A stretch of DNA of 64,000 bases from Gonatopus flavifemur (lineage: Eukaryota; Arthropoda; Insecta; Hymenoptera; Dryinidae): positions 8,300,001 to 8,364,000 of the forward strand of contig JAFFJZ010000013.1 of NCBI GenBank assembly GCA_018340375.1, written 5' to 3'. A program made the translations under genes and the position numbers. Of the stretch, positions 1 to 11,556 are shown piece after piece. Positions within the stretch are counted from its first letter, which is position 1, and each line of letters begins with the position of its first letter. A model generated the notes under the pieces. That model searched no databases. It was not told the DNA's origin and was given only the letters and a program-made list of their open reading frames with translations.

Positions 1-580
1 ACGCACATATTCCCCATCATCCAGTCATCCAACGCGTCGAAATCACCCACATCAACTGGAAAAATACACAGGGTAACATCAAAATGCACGAATCCCGGAA
101 CACTGTCATATACCCCAAAATGCTCACCAAGTGCTGAACGCAAGGAGCGTCATACAAGTACATCACCTTCTACAACTCCGAGAGACGGCAAAAGTACCAA
201 AGATCAGTAACTACCCAATACTCCCACATCATCTCATCCTTCTGATCATTCGACAGAACAGTAACAGAATCAAATCTTGGTCTAAGGATTCACTTTTTCA
301 CACTGCGTCAAGAAAACAGGAAGAACATGACCCAATTTTTGCCTCACTCTCTTTTACACGAAAACACAGAGGAAAACATGGATTTCCTCATACTTCGATT
401 GCTCATACTAGCAAACGCAAACTGAGTCCGACTAATACAAACTCACCCCGGAGACATCCAGGTAGCGAACAGACATCAAACGAACATTCATCCAGCGAAC
501 ATTCATCACAAGTAAAACCCAAAAAAAATACTCATAAATATAAACCCACTCATGAAGGTGACCATGAAGTAATCCACCCA

Positions 581-638
581 TGAACATGAACGCATTCATA
601 GGCATGAACACACTTATAAGCATAAACGCACGCACGAA
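581..638. repeat. 18-bp minisatellite, about 3 degenerate units
   Basis: Units of the form CATGAACRCAYTCATARG follow one another with an 18-bp period. In one frame they would encode a Thr-His-Lys-Arg-rich repeat, but the frame is not preserved. The same unit recurs at 1469-1540. Confidence 0.6.
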
Positions 639-1468
639 CACTGTTTGAGATTCCCGAATCTGTCGAACGTTACGAGCGTTCTTCCTGCTTTACATCCGGG
701 TCCAATGTTCGAGTGATTACCTGACTTTAGGCGGTTGGCAACGATAAGCTTGCCCTTTGCGAATTATTACGTGTCATATTCAGTCTTCGCGCAGCACTCG
801 ACACGAGATCAGTGGATATTTCGTTCGGTCTACTGACCCTTTGTTCCATCTTGTTACCAAGTGGTCTCTTCTGAGACACGTGAATTCTCTCATCTCAAAA
901 GAGATTTATAGTTTTTCGTGCTTTCGTATTCCAATGCGTGTGAGCTCCTTCTGGGTCACTTCACGGGGTTTTATCTACGTTTCCTTCTTTTAAAAGTTCT
1001 CGTGCGGTTTTCATTCCCTCGTTATAGTGGAATCTTCTGATCACTGATCGAGACGGTGCTATGCGAAGTGCTCATTCTGTGCTTTGAAACTTTATGCAAT
1101 AATTTACAATGTTTCTGTAACGATATTTGAGTTAAACGTATGTGCCTCTTCTGGGCGCATTTGGAGTGTGCAGTGTGTGTGTATGACTGTTTTATTTAGT
1201 TCAAACCTCGTCATCCATGGTCGAGCAAACTTGCTGCTCCTTCTTAGCACCATATTTTTTATAACGTGTAACTTTGAAACTCTTCTCTAACAGGCGTCTG
1301 CCGCGCAGCCCTATTCGTTTTGTTATCAATTGATTGGGTTTCTGGATTAAATCTTTTGTTTTATGGGAAGATTTGTGTGATGCTTGATCACCTTTTTCTC
1401 ACTTTCCCAAGATCCTTATTTGTTGCTGGGTCGGGTCTTTTTTCGGATTAGCTCTCATCTATTCTAAA

Positions 1469-1540
1469 CACAAACGTACCTATAAACACAAACGTACCCA
1501 TGAGCATAAACGTACCCATAAGCATAAACGCACTCATACA
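1469..1540. repeat. 18-bp minisatellite, 4 units
   Basis: Four units start at 1469, 1487, 1505 and 1523, each close to CATAAACGTACCCATAAG. It is the same family as 581-638, about 900 bp away, so both are probably pieces of one older array. Confidence 0.75.
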
Positions 1541-2262
1541 AGCTGTTCTTCTTCTACAGAGTCTGAAACATGAACCGATACACTTGGAGTTTACACATTG
1601 AGGAGAAATTAGTGGAGTCAACCTGGTGGCGAGTTTGGATACGGCATAAGCAATTACCCCAATCTATATTTAGTTGATTCAACTCCACGGCAAGATCCAT
1701 CGTCACCAAATTTGCTGCGAGGCTGGCTCCATCACTTTTTTTTCATTGCAAATGAGCATATATTCCTCTCACAATTTGATTATGTATATCGTTATACTCC
1801 ATCTTAGTATATGTTTACCTCTTAACTGCGTTCAATGTTCTGTCGTTTCTTCAACAAATCTGTTTTCCTCTGAACTGGAATTTTATGGAGTTATCTTGAA
1901 TTTTTCTGAAGTTTCAGAATTATTTTCAGTGAAATGCGTCTGCTGAAGAAAAAGAAGTGCTCCGAAATTTCAGAAATTGGTCTGAATACTCAGTCAAAAA
2001 TCTTTCTGATTCAGAAATTCTCAATCCGTTTTCTCTCAACATGTAACAAAGAACAAGGTATAAGCAACTGCTTTTACTGTTGGTTCTTGTTACACGTCAA
2101 TTGAAGAGGGATAGAGAATTCCCAAATCTGCCACTGTTCACAGTGTGTTGATAATCAGTAATTGATTCTGTAAACTTCAGAAACATCTTTTGTCATATAC
2201 ATCAGCTGTCATATATTTCACATTTGCTATTATGAAATCAACTAACATGCTAGTACGAACTC

Positions 2263-2405
2263 AGAGATGGGCATTTTTGTACTCCGTGAGTACTTTTACT
2301 GGGGCCGATTCTTTTGTGTAAAATATGTCTTTCAAGTGAAATATGAGGTTGAAAAAAAGTATTCCCCCCTGAAAGTACTTCCGAAGTCCAAAAATGCCCA
2401 TCCCT
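2263..2405. mobile_element. palindromic MITE, GGGATGGGCA ends
   Basis: The left end AGAGATGGGCATTTTTG pairs with the right end CAAAAATGCCCATCCCT, and the pairing continues inward with GTACTC/AGTACTT. It is flanked by TAGTACGAACT and TAGTAGGAACT, a possible target duplication with one mismatch. The element at 53080-53240 shares the ends and the internal GTACTCC motif. Confidence 0.75.
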
Positions 2406-2551
2406 AGTAGGAACTATATTTTGGATCATCCATATATTTATTCAATGAGATGTGAATTTGACGATGGTTTTCTCAGTGTACACGAAAGAAAATGAACTGT
2501 TAATTTTATCGGAGCTCCGGTTACAGATATTCCTTGCTGTCCATATAGTAA

Positions 2552-2678
2552 CCGCCCATGTGGAAAAAATTTCTAAGAATGTATACAATTGTACACAACT
2601 TGTATACAAATCGTATACAATTGTATACAAATTGTGTATAAATGTATACAGTTTTGGACATTTTTTCCACATGGGCGG
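2552..2678. mobile_element. 127-bp palindromic MITE, CCGCCCATGTGG ends
   Basis: Perfect 19-bp terminal inverted repeats (CCGCCCATGTGGAAAAAAT) enclose an AT-rich core of TTGTATACAA-type palindromes. It has no coding capacity. Confidence 0.85.
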
Positions 2679-3070
2679 GATCTAGGTCAAACTACAGGTC
2701 ATTTTCCTTCGTGTCGTCATACTTATTAATATCAATATTTTTGAATTCAATTGTATAATTCTAATTGTACAAGTGTTATAAAGTGTTATTATCGCTGTTA
2801 AACGCGAATCATATTGTATGCGAAGGAATTGAAATACAATTGAGTTAATTTGTAGTTATTCTATGAATTCTTGTGTTCTGTACATTTGGTAAATGCAAAC
2901 AATGAATTTGAAATTGTAGTTTGAATGAATTAATTTGCTTTTAAGGGGATACTAACGCTGTGGTATGAGCTACATCATTTATCTTGAACTATTTGAAAAT
3001 GATCCAATAAAATCAAAATAACGGTCCGGACAATAATTCTCCGAAGCATGTAGGAGTACTGTTCAAAGCG

Positions 3071-3272
3071 ATACACGGAGAGGAATTTGTGGTTAAATTC
3101 ACTATGTAATTATTTTGCCCGAGGAACAGACTGACTTCCCAATGGCAATTACTGTAAATCATAGTGAATTTGATCATGTTTCTATTGTCTCGTCATAGTA
3201 AATTTCATGGTAATCTGTTCTTCGGTTACAAAGTCCCATAGTAAATTTAAGTATGCGTTTTCCTCCGTGTAT
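3071..3272. mobile_element. 202-bp MITE, ATACACGGAGAGGAA ends
   Basis: ATACACGGAGAGGAA at the left pairs with TTTTCCTCCGTGTAT at the right. The arms keep imperfect pairing around ATAGTGAATTT/GTAAATTTCATGG. Non-coding. Confidence 0.65.
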
Positions 3273-3344
3273 TTTTATTTCATAGAGCGATTTTTCAACA
3301 ATTTGGAATCAACGATTTGGCTTGTACCACGGCACTAGTATCTC

Positions 3345-3575
3345 CTTACACTGAGAGGAAGGTACCTAATTGAGACAACTAAATGTTGGTTGCTGCAGTT
3401 AGATTCTATTTGGGGCAAATGAAAGTCTAGTTGTCTGAAATATGAAGAAAATGGTTTATTCAATGGGAATAATAAATTTAATTGTGACAAATAAAATTCA
3501 GCTGGTACAAGTAAATTTTTATTCATAGTGACTAAATTTGGTAGCCGTGGAATATTTGAATAGACCCTTATTTCC
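3345..3575. mobile_element. MITE copy 1, CACTGAG-type
   Basis: Shares a continuous diverged similarity with 5085-5315, including TATGAAGAAAATGGTTTATTCAATGG-like text, GACAAATAAAATT and CGAATA...ACCCTT near the end. Frequent AACTAAAT/ATTTAGTT motifs on both strands make it foldable. Non-coding. Confidence 0.65.
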
Positions 3576-3769
3576 CTCAGTATAGGTGATCAAAAAACAT
3601 AGGATCAATTTATTCACTTTATTGATATCATATACGTATAAGATCTCATGAATTTCACGACGAAAGTTCGCACAAAATTTTATACGTTTAGGCTATCGCT
3701 TAAGGAGACTTGAGCATGAGGAGATGGGAGAGGAGAGAAGTCAAATTTTGCACGAACTTTTTTCAGAAG

Positions 3770-4020
3770 GTACACTGGAGAAAATATTTATTCGTCCTCT
3801 CTCCGTAAAATATTTATTCGTAAAAATTAAATATCCAATTAGATGCAAAAATTGATTACTTGCGTCGAATAAATTGTTTATTTAGAAGACCAATTTATTT
3901 GGGGCAACCATTCCATTATTTGATTCGATTAAATATTCCATTAATCCTGAGATATATTTTATGGAGAGAGAACAAACAAACTATTTATTTGTTTGAAAGG
4001 AATTTTTCGTTCAGTGTACG
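3770..4020. mobile_element. MITE with GTACACTGRA ends
   Basis: GTACACTGGAGAAAA at the left faces TTTTTCGTTCAGTGTAC at the right. The interior is rich in TTTATT and AAATATT. Its right end touches the next palindrome, suggesting stacked insertions. Confidence 0.5.
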
Positions 4021-4275
4021 TAATCAACGGAAATTCAAAGTAAGTAATAATGACACGTACATGGGATTGCGCATTGCCGCACACTTCCAATTTCCCAATG
4101 ACTTCTGAAGGCTGAAAAATGAAATTTACAAATTTTAATTTTCAAACGTCAACCAATTGTACAATTTGCCTTTTTCAGCCATCAGAAGTCATTAGGAAAT
4201 TCAAGATGTGTGGGAATGCGCAATCCCATGTACGTGCCATTATTATTTACTCCAAATTCCTACCAATTACGTACG
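4016..4275. mobile_element. 260-bp long-armed hairpin element
   Basis: Arms of roughly 100 bp pair almost throughout: GTACGTAAT at both tips, AATAATG, CACGTACATGGGATTGCGC against GCGCAATCCCATGTACGTG, then TGACTTCTGA...GGCTGAAAAA against TTTTTCAGCC...TCAGAAGTCA. The loop is about 4115-4170. Non-coding. Confidence 0.85.
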
Positions 4276-4486
4276 TTTTGAAAAACACTAAAAAAATGTG
4301 ACTGTAATTTTTATAGCCACTTTTTCTTGTATTTTTAGATGAATTTGACTGAATTTTAAGAGACTCCAACTGAATTTCAGCCAACTGAAAATTCAGTCAC
4401 GTTTTTCAAATTTCAGCAAAATTTTTCCGATAATTCAGAAAACAGTGACTGTAAACAAGTGCAGCGTCACAACCAGGAAACGGTAT

Positions 4487-4826
4487 GCTTGAAATAAACA
4501 AGTGATTCTTACCATAGCCCCAAATATCACTACAGCTGTTTCAAGTGGCAGTCTGTTTGGTACATATGTAATATGCTTATTATGAGAATGATTACACTTA
4601 TGGGCAGAATAATTACACTTGATTCAATTATAAGAAGTCCACAATATGAGCCTAATGTACGCTCGAATCGAGTATATTTTATCTTCTAATCAAGTGTGAT
4701 TATTCTTGCAATGAGTGTGATTATCCTTATGATAAGCATATTACACATGTACCAAACAGAATGATATTTGGAACAGCTATAATGATATTTGGGACCATAG
4801 AAAGGATCACTCACTTCAATTCAAGC
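4487..4826. mobile_element. 340-bp imperfect hairpin element
   Basis: The inner arms are very strong: TCTGTTTGGTACATATG at 4552 faces CATGTACCAAACAGA ending 4760. Pairing continues outward through CCCAAATATCA/TGATATTTGGG and ends with GCTTGAA/TTCAAGC. Non-coding. Confidence 0.8.
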
Positions 4827-5084
4827 ACACTGTTCTTCTAGGTGCACATTTTCTAAAATTTCAGAAGGAATTTTTTTCACAGTGAACGTTCACGCAGAAT
4901 TTGATTTTCCTTCTCCACCACCCCTTGAGTGGATACTAGTGCCGGTATCGCGATTTTATATCTTATGATCCTGTCTCTTTTTAACCAAGTATAACGCAGA
5001 AGTGTACAGCACAGAGTCTCGGCCAATAATTTAAATAAAATCGTTCATCATGTTGATGTGATGCAACATACTACCTAAACTAAC

Positions 5085-5315
5085 GGCAACTGAAATTTAG
5101 GCTGTAGGTGCGGCAACTAAATTTAGTTGTCCCAGCTAAATTTCACTTGGCGTAAATTGAAGTCTGATTGTCTGGAATATGAAGGGAACAATTTATTCAG
5201 GGTGAATACAAAATTTAGCTGTGACAAATAAAATTTATTTGGGCCAACTAAATTTTTACTTAGAGTGACTGAATTTCCTAGCTGTCGAATACTCAACTGA
5301 ACCCTTTTTAAGCAC
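5085..5315. mobile_element. MITE copy 2, related to 3345-3575
   Basis: Collinear with the copy at 3345-3575 (AACTAAATTTAGTTG, GAAGTCTGATTGTCTGGAATATG, GTGACAAATAAAATTT, CTAAATTTTTA). It differs by many substitutions, so the duplication is old or the copies inserted independently. Confidence 0.65.
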
Positions 5316-5672
5316 TCATCGGGATACGTAGTATACACGCACGGAGTGCCTATTGCACACGCCATCGTACGCTCTGACCGTATCTCCTAAAATATTCCAG
5401 TGATCCAATTGGAAGTTGGATAGTTTTTTATTTCATGCAATACTGATTGATAATCCGTGGGGTTGTCTGTATGTCTGTCTGTCCGTCTGTACCTGGGATA
5501 ACTCTGGACCGAGTGGACCAAGTTGGATGAAATTCATAGAGGACCTTCTTCAAACCCTTCCCCAGGGACCATTTCTTGTTTATTGCAATCGGACAAGTCC
5601 TTCTATTTTTTTTTCTGGAAAAATAGGTGATCTCGGAGAAAATTTTATCCACTGTATACATATATATATATA

Positions 5673-7745
5673 TACAGGGTGTCCCATTTGAATCTGTCAC
5701 TTAGAATATCTCGGAAACGAATAGATTCAGAAGAAAATGTTCCGGGAAAAAATGTAAGAATCTGAGGGGGACATCCGATGGTGAACTTGGCTTTGACCTT
5801 AGATCCCACTTTCAAGGTCATTTTGAGGTCAACTCATGTTTTTTAAATGGAATCCCCTATTTTTTACTACCGGTTTAGATGCTACGCTAAAAACCAAGGA
5901 ACTTTTGTCTCAAACGTTTTTTCGAAATCCCCATAGATGGCGCTCTAATTGATGAGAAAATGAGAATTCTCAAACCGTCGGATTGTATCCTGTCTAACAT
6001 AATGCTCAACTCTTGAGTGTTTCTCATCTCCCGGAAATTGCCGTCGGCATCAGCGTTACCCAATGTGCACCACGAGGAGGTTGCGCGATCGGACTTTACA
6101 CATCATTGTGGCCCTGAAAAGGGCCGATTGTCTGAACTGGAGGTGTATCTCCGGGGACGCATTAGGCATTCAAAAGATGTTCAAAATGAGCGCCGTTTTG
6201 CCTTTGACCACGCGCAATTCTTTTATGAAAGTTTTCTACAGTTGCTTGCAACGTAGCAGGTGTTATTGCTGTGCATGCTCTTCTTATTAGATCTTTCATG
6301 TCATCGCGTATTGTTGGAGGTTCACGGAATACAACATTTTTTATGTAACCCCACAAGAAAAAATCAGGCGACGTCAGATCTGGCGACCTAGGTGGCTATC
6401 GCACAGGTCCTCCACGGCCAATCCACCTTCTGGGAAACTTCTCGTCCAGAAATTTTCGAACAATTCGCATGTAATGAGGGAGTGCTCCATCCTGTTGGAA
6501 CCACATCCTTGATCTCACGTCGGGACTTACGTCTTCCATAAGAGCAGGGAGTTCAAAATGCAAAAAACGAAGACACTCCGCGCCAGTCAGGTTTCCTTAA
6601 AAAAAAATACGGCCCTATGATCCTGGAATCTACAATTCCGCACCAAACGTTCACACTCCAACGATGTTGATGATTAATTGTACGGACCCAGTAAGAATTT
6701 TGAGCACTCCAATAATGGCAATTGTGCCTATTGAGAATTCCAACATTGTGAAATATTGCCTCATCAGAGAACATAACGTGATGAGAGAAAGTAGGATCTT
6801 CTTCAATTCTCCGTTGGGCCCACGTGCAGAAGTTCAATCTTGTTATGGAATCCTCAGCTGTTAGAGATTGCACCAAAGTGATATGGTACGGATGATGATC
6901 CAACGATTTCGAGATACGCTGAGCTGTGGATCGAGGAATCTCGGTCATTTTCTCAATATCCCGAAGACTGATATGGGGATTGATATGAATTAATGCCAGC
7001 ACAGCCAGCGATCGCACATCAGGATCATTGTCATCCGCATAAACTTTCTTGTTCCTCTGTCGTTTGAGGAGACCTTGACGAGCACGTTGTTCAAGAAATC
7101 GGTTCGTAATGCGATTTGGACACCTCCGATCCGGAAAACGACGTTGAAACGTTCTCACAGCTTCAGCATAATTTCCCCGCGCTTCACCAAGACACAAAGA
7201 AACGTCAACGATATCGTTTGGCGCGTAATCAGACATGATATTCAGAAATCTGTTTCCTCCAAATGATAACAGAGAACTGAGCAGTTTGAGAATGCTAAAT
7301 TTCTAAGGTATTCACACGTGAATCGAAACAATAACAATTTCCAAGAACAAAACCAAAACAGAACACAACCGACGGCAATTTCCGGGAGATGAGAAACACT
7401 CAAGAGTTGAGCATTAGGTTAGACAGAATACAATCCGAGGGTTTGAGAATTCTCATTTTCTCATCAATTAGAGCGCCATCTATCGGGATTTCGAAAAAAC
7501 GTTTGAGACAAAAGTTCCTTGGTTTTCAGCGTAGAATCCAAACCGGTAGTAAAAAATAGGGGATTCCATTCAAAAAACATGAGTCGACCTCAGAATGACC
7601 TTGAAAGTGGGATCTGAAGTCAAAGCCAAGTTCTTCATCGGATGTCCCCCTCAGATTCTTACCTTTTCTTTCCCGAAACATTTTCTTCTGAATCTATTCG
7701 TTTTCGAGATATGCTGAGTGACAGATTAAAATGGGACACCCTGTA
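5673..7745 (-). mobile_element. mariner-like DD41D (rosa-type) element with ~380-bp TIRs
   Basis: The element runs from TACAGGGTGTCCCATTT to AAATGGGACACCCTGTA in a TATATA context, as expected for TA target use. Its inverted repeats are unusually long: 5673-6052 pairs with 7372-7745 with only scattered mismatches. Between them lies a transposase gene on the minus strand, broken in two places. The terminal motif and much of the arm text recur, diverged, in the gene-less hairpin at 28816-30200. The DD41D naming rests on my count of 41 residues between the second and third catalytic acids. Confidence 0.85.
6162..7236 (-). pseudogene. DD41D mariner-like transposase, frameshifted
   Basis: It would encode the cut-and-paste transposase of the surrounding element, acting in the nucleus on the TIRs. 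Starting at the ATG at 7234-7236, the frame runs 227 codons and shows an N-terminal helix-turn-helix region followed by the first catalytic block VMFSDEAIFHN. A run of T near 6600 shifts the frame just after GPYFF. The other frame then carries the second block (FQQDGAPPHY, about 6460) and the third (RSPDLTSPDFFLWGY, about 6350). A TAG near 6400 stands where a Trp codon is expected. The C-terminus continues to 6162. The copy is therefore dead, with one frameshift and at least one stop, although its TIRs are well kept. The transposase family is clear; the subfamily is inferred from residue spacing. Confidence 0.85.
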
Positions 7746-7763
7746 TATACCTTATTTTCTCCG

Positions 7764-8295
7764 AAGGGTGAGAAATTTGAATCTGACGTCCAAAAACGAA
7801 TTCCAGATGGCGGACGTGAATCTAGTCAATTTTGCATTCATGAACAGATTTATATGAAACATGGGTTCTAGAGGTCTTCGAGGGTGCTGAATTCGAATCT
7901 GGGGTCAAATTCCGAATTCATGATAGCGGATCCAAGATGGCAAACGTGAATTTAGTCAACTTCGCATTTGTGGACAGATTTATATGAAATATGGGTCCTC
8001 GGGGTTTTGAAGGGTGAGAAATTCGAATCTGACGTCGAGAAACGAATTCCAGATGGCGGATCCAACATGGTGGACGTGAATCTAGTCAATTTTGCATTCA
8101 TGTACAGATTTATATGGAACATGGGTTCTAGAGGTTTTCGAGGGTGCTGAATTCGAATCTGGGGTCAAATCCCAAATTCATGATAGCGGATCCAAGATGG
8201 CGGACGTGAATTTAGTCAACTTTGCATTTGTCCACAGATTTATATGAAACATGGGTCCCAGAGGTTTGGAGGGCGAAGAATTCAAATCTGAATTG
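7764..8295. repeat. 130-bp tandem repeat in 260-bp dimers
   Basis: The landmark GTGAATYTAGTCAA occurs at 7816, 7946, 8076 and 8206, exactly 130 bp apart. Alternate units resemble each other most (GCATTCATG in units 1 and 3, GCATTTGT in units 2 and 4), which gives a 260-bp higher-order dimer. Each unit contains GATGGCGGA and ATTTATATGAAAYATGGGT. It begins directly beside the DD41D element. Confidence 0.9.
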
Positions 8296-8420
8296 TTCAA
8301 AATGTGAGCGGAGCGAGCATATGTGCGCTACAATCCATTCAAAATGAGCGGAGCGAATTCTGAAGGGGGTCGGACTGCTGAGCGAAGCGAAGCAGTCAGG
8401 GGGCGGAGCCCTCTGATTAT
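8296..8420. repeat. GC-rich GAGCGGAGCGAG hairpin cluster
   Basis: A locally GC-rich block holds GAGCGGAGCGAG, GAGCGGAGCGAA, ACTGCTGAGCGAAGCGAAGC and GGGGGCGGAGCCC. CTGCTGAGCGAAGCGAAGCAG can fold. The same vocabulary returns at 9780-9897 and 9986-10004. Function unknown. Confidence 0.6.
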
Positions 8421-8572
8421 ATTTGATATAGATCGCAGAGTTGAAGAGATACCGCCATGCGGATGAAGGCAAATATATCAGAAAATGCTTATGCAGCATT
8501 TTACAGACGAATTAGCACGTGGAACAGCAAAAAAAGACACCTATCGATATTTCAAAATGGATGAAAAAATGT

Positions 8573-8800
8573 AATTTAGACAGTGTTTATCCGAACATTG
8601 ATATTGGCTCTACGTCTATGCGTTTGTACAGCTTTATCCAATTGCACAGGAGAACGAACATTTAGTACTTTGAAAAGAATAAAAAATTACTTGCGGACTA
8701 CAATTAATCAAGAGCGGTTGGATTGACTTGCAGTGTTACACATTTGAAATGATCTTTCGCAAAGTTTAAATTTTTATGGCTTTATAGATCAATTTACAGA
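8573..8800 (+). pseudogene. hAT transposase C-terminal remnant
   Basis: Conceptual translation gives VYPNIDIGSTSMRLYSFI, then after a +1 shift CTGERTFSTLKRIKNYLR and INQERLD followed by a stop and LAVLHI. This is the conserved C-terminal dimerisation region of hAT transposases (pattern CERxFSxLKxIKxxLR...ERLxxLxxL). It carries a frameshift, an in-frame TAG and later stops. No N-terminal part or matching ends were found nearby, so it is an isolated fossil. Confidence 0.8.
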
Positions 8801-9403
8801 TATGAAATGTAGACGAAAACAATTATAATAAATAAATTATAATGTTCATGATCACATATATATGTATGCTATTTGTTTTATTTGTCACCCTCCTTTTTTT
8901 GTAATGTATATTCTCGATTTCCTCACGACGGCGGCACTGTATTGCAGCCTACAGCGCCAAAAATCTCAATCCACCACTGGTTGAACAGGCTCGTACTTTT
9001 CAAATCAACATGCTTGGATGACAACACTCGTGTCATCTTAAGAGGATACGAACGCAGAGGTGGCTCTATCTGGTGGCATCTTTTTTAGACAAAAATATTC
9101 AAACACAAAATTTTCTTCGGAATTCGAAATTTCAGTTTTGTACAGAACTTGATACATCATTCTTGAAAGATTCATCCCTGGAAAATTCAGGTTTCCCCGA
9201 GTTCAGTTTCAAGTATTTTTGCCTCAAAAAATGCAACTAGATAGATCCAACTTTGCTCTTGTACCCTCTTGAATGCCGAAAGATATTTTTCACCACATCA
9301 AAACGAGACACTTCGGTGATGGAATAATTATCATACATCTGAACATTCAGATTCCAGTTTCTGAAAGAAGGACCCAATCATTGGATCGTCCGATTGTTTA
9401 CCT

Positions 9404-9648
9404 CCCCGGTTAAAAAATCCTTTGATTGTCGCCAAGTCTTACTGAGTCTCGCCAAATCTCATTGAATCTCGGACCATGCTCTGAACAAACCTCATCCGGC
9501 GGTTCATCAATGAGACCTGGTTAGAAAAATGAATTCTTCAGTATGAATTTAGTTCAATTTCGCCAAATCTCATCGAATCTCAGACAATGTTCTGACCGAA
9601 TCTCATGAAATTCAATTTTTCAGATTCAATGGATTCTTTTAACCAGGG
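9404..9648. mobile_element. MITE with CCCGGTTAAAA / TTTTAACCAGGG ends
   Basis: Inverted ends CCCCGGTTAAAA and TTTTAACCAGGG enclose repeats of TCGCCAAATCTCATYGAATCTC. The inner element at 50569-50684 is a reverse-complement relative (CCCTGGTTAAAAGAATCCATTGAATC). Confidence 0.7.
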
Positions 9649-9779
9649 CTGGCAACTCTGTTTTTTTACCCTTATTCAGAAGATACGTATTAGGTACTTG
9701 AAAGATTTTTTTGGTGATGTTTGAAGGATATCTTTCGTGATACATCTGTCATGTATTGGAATAGTAAATTGTGCAACAA

Positions 9780-9897
9780 GTGCGCAAAGTTGGTGATTCC
9801 CGCACGAGCGTGAAATTTGTCGCCCGAGCGTGAAATTTGTCGCCTGAGCGGAGCGAGGGCAACAAACCACGCGAGTGGGGGAATTACCAATGCGCAC
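9780..9897. repeat. GC-rich inverted repeat
   Basis: GTGCGCA...GGTGATTCCCGCACGAGCGTG on the left pairs with CACGCGAGTGGGGGAATTACC...TGCGCAC on the right. The centre holds two copies of GAGCGTGAAATTTGTCGCC and a GAGCGGAGCGAG motif. Confidence 0.7.
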
Positions 9898-9985
9898 GAG
9901 TTTCACATACTATTTTTCCTAAGAAGGTGCGGCAAGGATTACAAATACGATCCAAACATGTATGGTGAATGAAACCGAAAGGGGT

Positions 9986-10004
9986 CCAGGGGCGGAGCCC
10001 CTGG
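9986..10004. repeat. perfect short hairpin CCAGGGGC-GGA-GCCCCTGG
   Basis: Eight-base-pair G+C stem with a 3-base loop, next to GGAGCGAAGAC. It is much more GC-rich than its surroundings and belongs with the cluster at 8296-8420. Confidence 0.8.
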
Positions 10005-10227
10005 TGGGGCGCAGGAGCGAAGACAAGAAGAAAATTATGTCAGGTTTTTTCAAGAAAGTTAGTAATGAGAGAATAGACATTATACATGCTGTAAGAAAAT
10101 CTGCCTTAAACTTCATAGAAATGTTATAAACTTTTTTCATAAACAGGTTATAAAACTCCGTAAGATATCACATTGAATGATATAATTCCTAATGTTGAGA
10201 ATTTTTTTTCCAAATTCAAATAATATA

Positions 10228-10440
10228 CAGGGTGATTCAAAATTCGCGCACTCTTTTTTGGGAGTAGATTCCTGATGAAATTCTAAAACGATTTGTCCTT
10301 TTGCACAATGCTCTCCGACGCATAATTTCCAAGATATAATTAATTAAAGTTGACTAATTATGAGGTGGATCCATCGGTCATTCAGGAGCGTCATAACAGA
10401 ACAAGAGAGGAAGGTGCTTGCAGAGGGCGCTCATACGATC
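10228..10440. mobile_element. solo end of a TACAGGGTGATTC element
   Basis: TACAGGGTGATTCAAAATTCGCGCAC looks like the terminal repeat of a Tc1/mariner-type element and is followed by diverged non-coding text. No matching opposite end was found nearby, so it is probably a truncated relic. The right boundary is a guess. Confidence 0.4.
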
Positions 10441-11049
10441 AGCTGATCGGTATAATCGATACGATTTACCAACATAAAAATTGGTAAATTTTCTATGTAG
10501 AACGATTGAATTCGTCGACACTGTGGAAAAATTGATTATTGTCATGAACTCTTATCACGATATGCTGTAGGTGAAAGTTGTAATTTCAGTAATGATTTTT
10601 ATTACGCAGACAAATGTAAAATAGTGTTATTTCGTAGGGATAGGGATTCAAGTGGGAGAAAAAAGTATAACTACTCGTTTTCACTATTTCACTATTCACT
10701 TCATTCGTTGAGAGATCAATTGCGACGAGAATTGATTGTCTACTGGTTTGCGCGTTATTACAAGACTACACGATATGAAATAAGTCAGAATAAAAAGTAG
10801 GTATTGATGTTCTGAACGTTTGTTCATGTTCCGCTATTTCAGGGACGAAGGGCTGTTGATGAATGTAAACAAATTGAACTCGTAGACAGACATTGCCAAG
10901 CGTTGTTGCGTTTGTTGTTGAAGGAAGATGTGTGATTAAGTTAATGAGACTGATGTTTGAATCGATTGTCTGAATGAATTTGGAAATGAGTATAAGAAAC
11001 ATTGAACCTGACATTGATCAGATCGTTTCCAAATGAATTTTCGTGGATG

Positions 11050-11365
11050 CACTGAGAAAACTGAATGTTTACTACAACTTGAAAATTCTAGTTGTTCTAT
11101 AACAGTTGGTGCAAAGACTTTTTTTGTCGAGGAAGCATAAATTTAGTCACATGCCCATAAAATAATTAGTTGTGACAACAATATAAGATATAGTTGTTGC
11201 AACCATACTAACAGAGTTGAAGATTTATCTTGTTCTATCATTTTTCAAAGTCTGAATGAACATATATTTTTGGTTACCACAACTGAAAAAATATATTTGA
11301 TGTCGTATTTCACTAAAAAATTGAGTAGGTTTTTGATTGTGGCAACTAACAATTTTTTTCAGTGT
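11050..11365. mobile_element. MITE with CACTGARAAAA ends
   Basis: CACTGAGAAAACTG at the left faces CAATTTTTTTCAGTGTG at the right. The inner arms have imperfect pairs such as CTAGTTGTTCT/ATAGTTGTTGC. Related in style to 3345-3575. Confidence 0.55.
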
Positions 11366-11556
11366 GGAATATAAGGATCAAATATGTTAATAAAAAGATG
11401 ACAAAAAACCATCATGCTGTAGGTGACATGTTTCAATATTTTTTTCATTCGACTTTACATTGAGACAAATAAGTCATTCAAATAAAAATTCGTTGCAATA
11501 AGCGATTCAAACTTCAGAGACATTGAGAGTTCAAATCGTGTAGAAAAATGATAAGC

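Larger units (their letters stand above)
1..2262. other. gene-free stretch
   Basis: I see no supportable gene here. The longest open frame (131-583, plus strand) starts only at GTG, has no splice context and reads through a decayed 18-bp repeat, so it is not called. The only clear structure is the pair of minisatellites listed separately. Confidence 0.5.

Noticed and set aside
131..583. 150-codon plus-strand open frame
   Set aside because: Starts at GTG, low-complexity His/Lys/Ser composition from an 18-bp minisatellite, no splice or poly(A) context.
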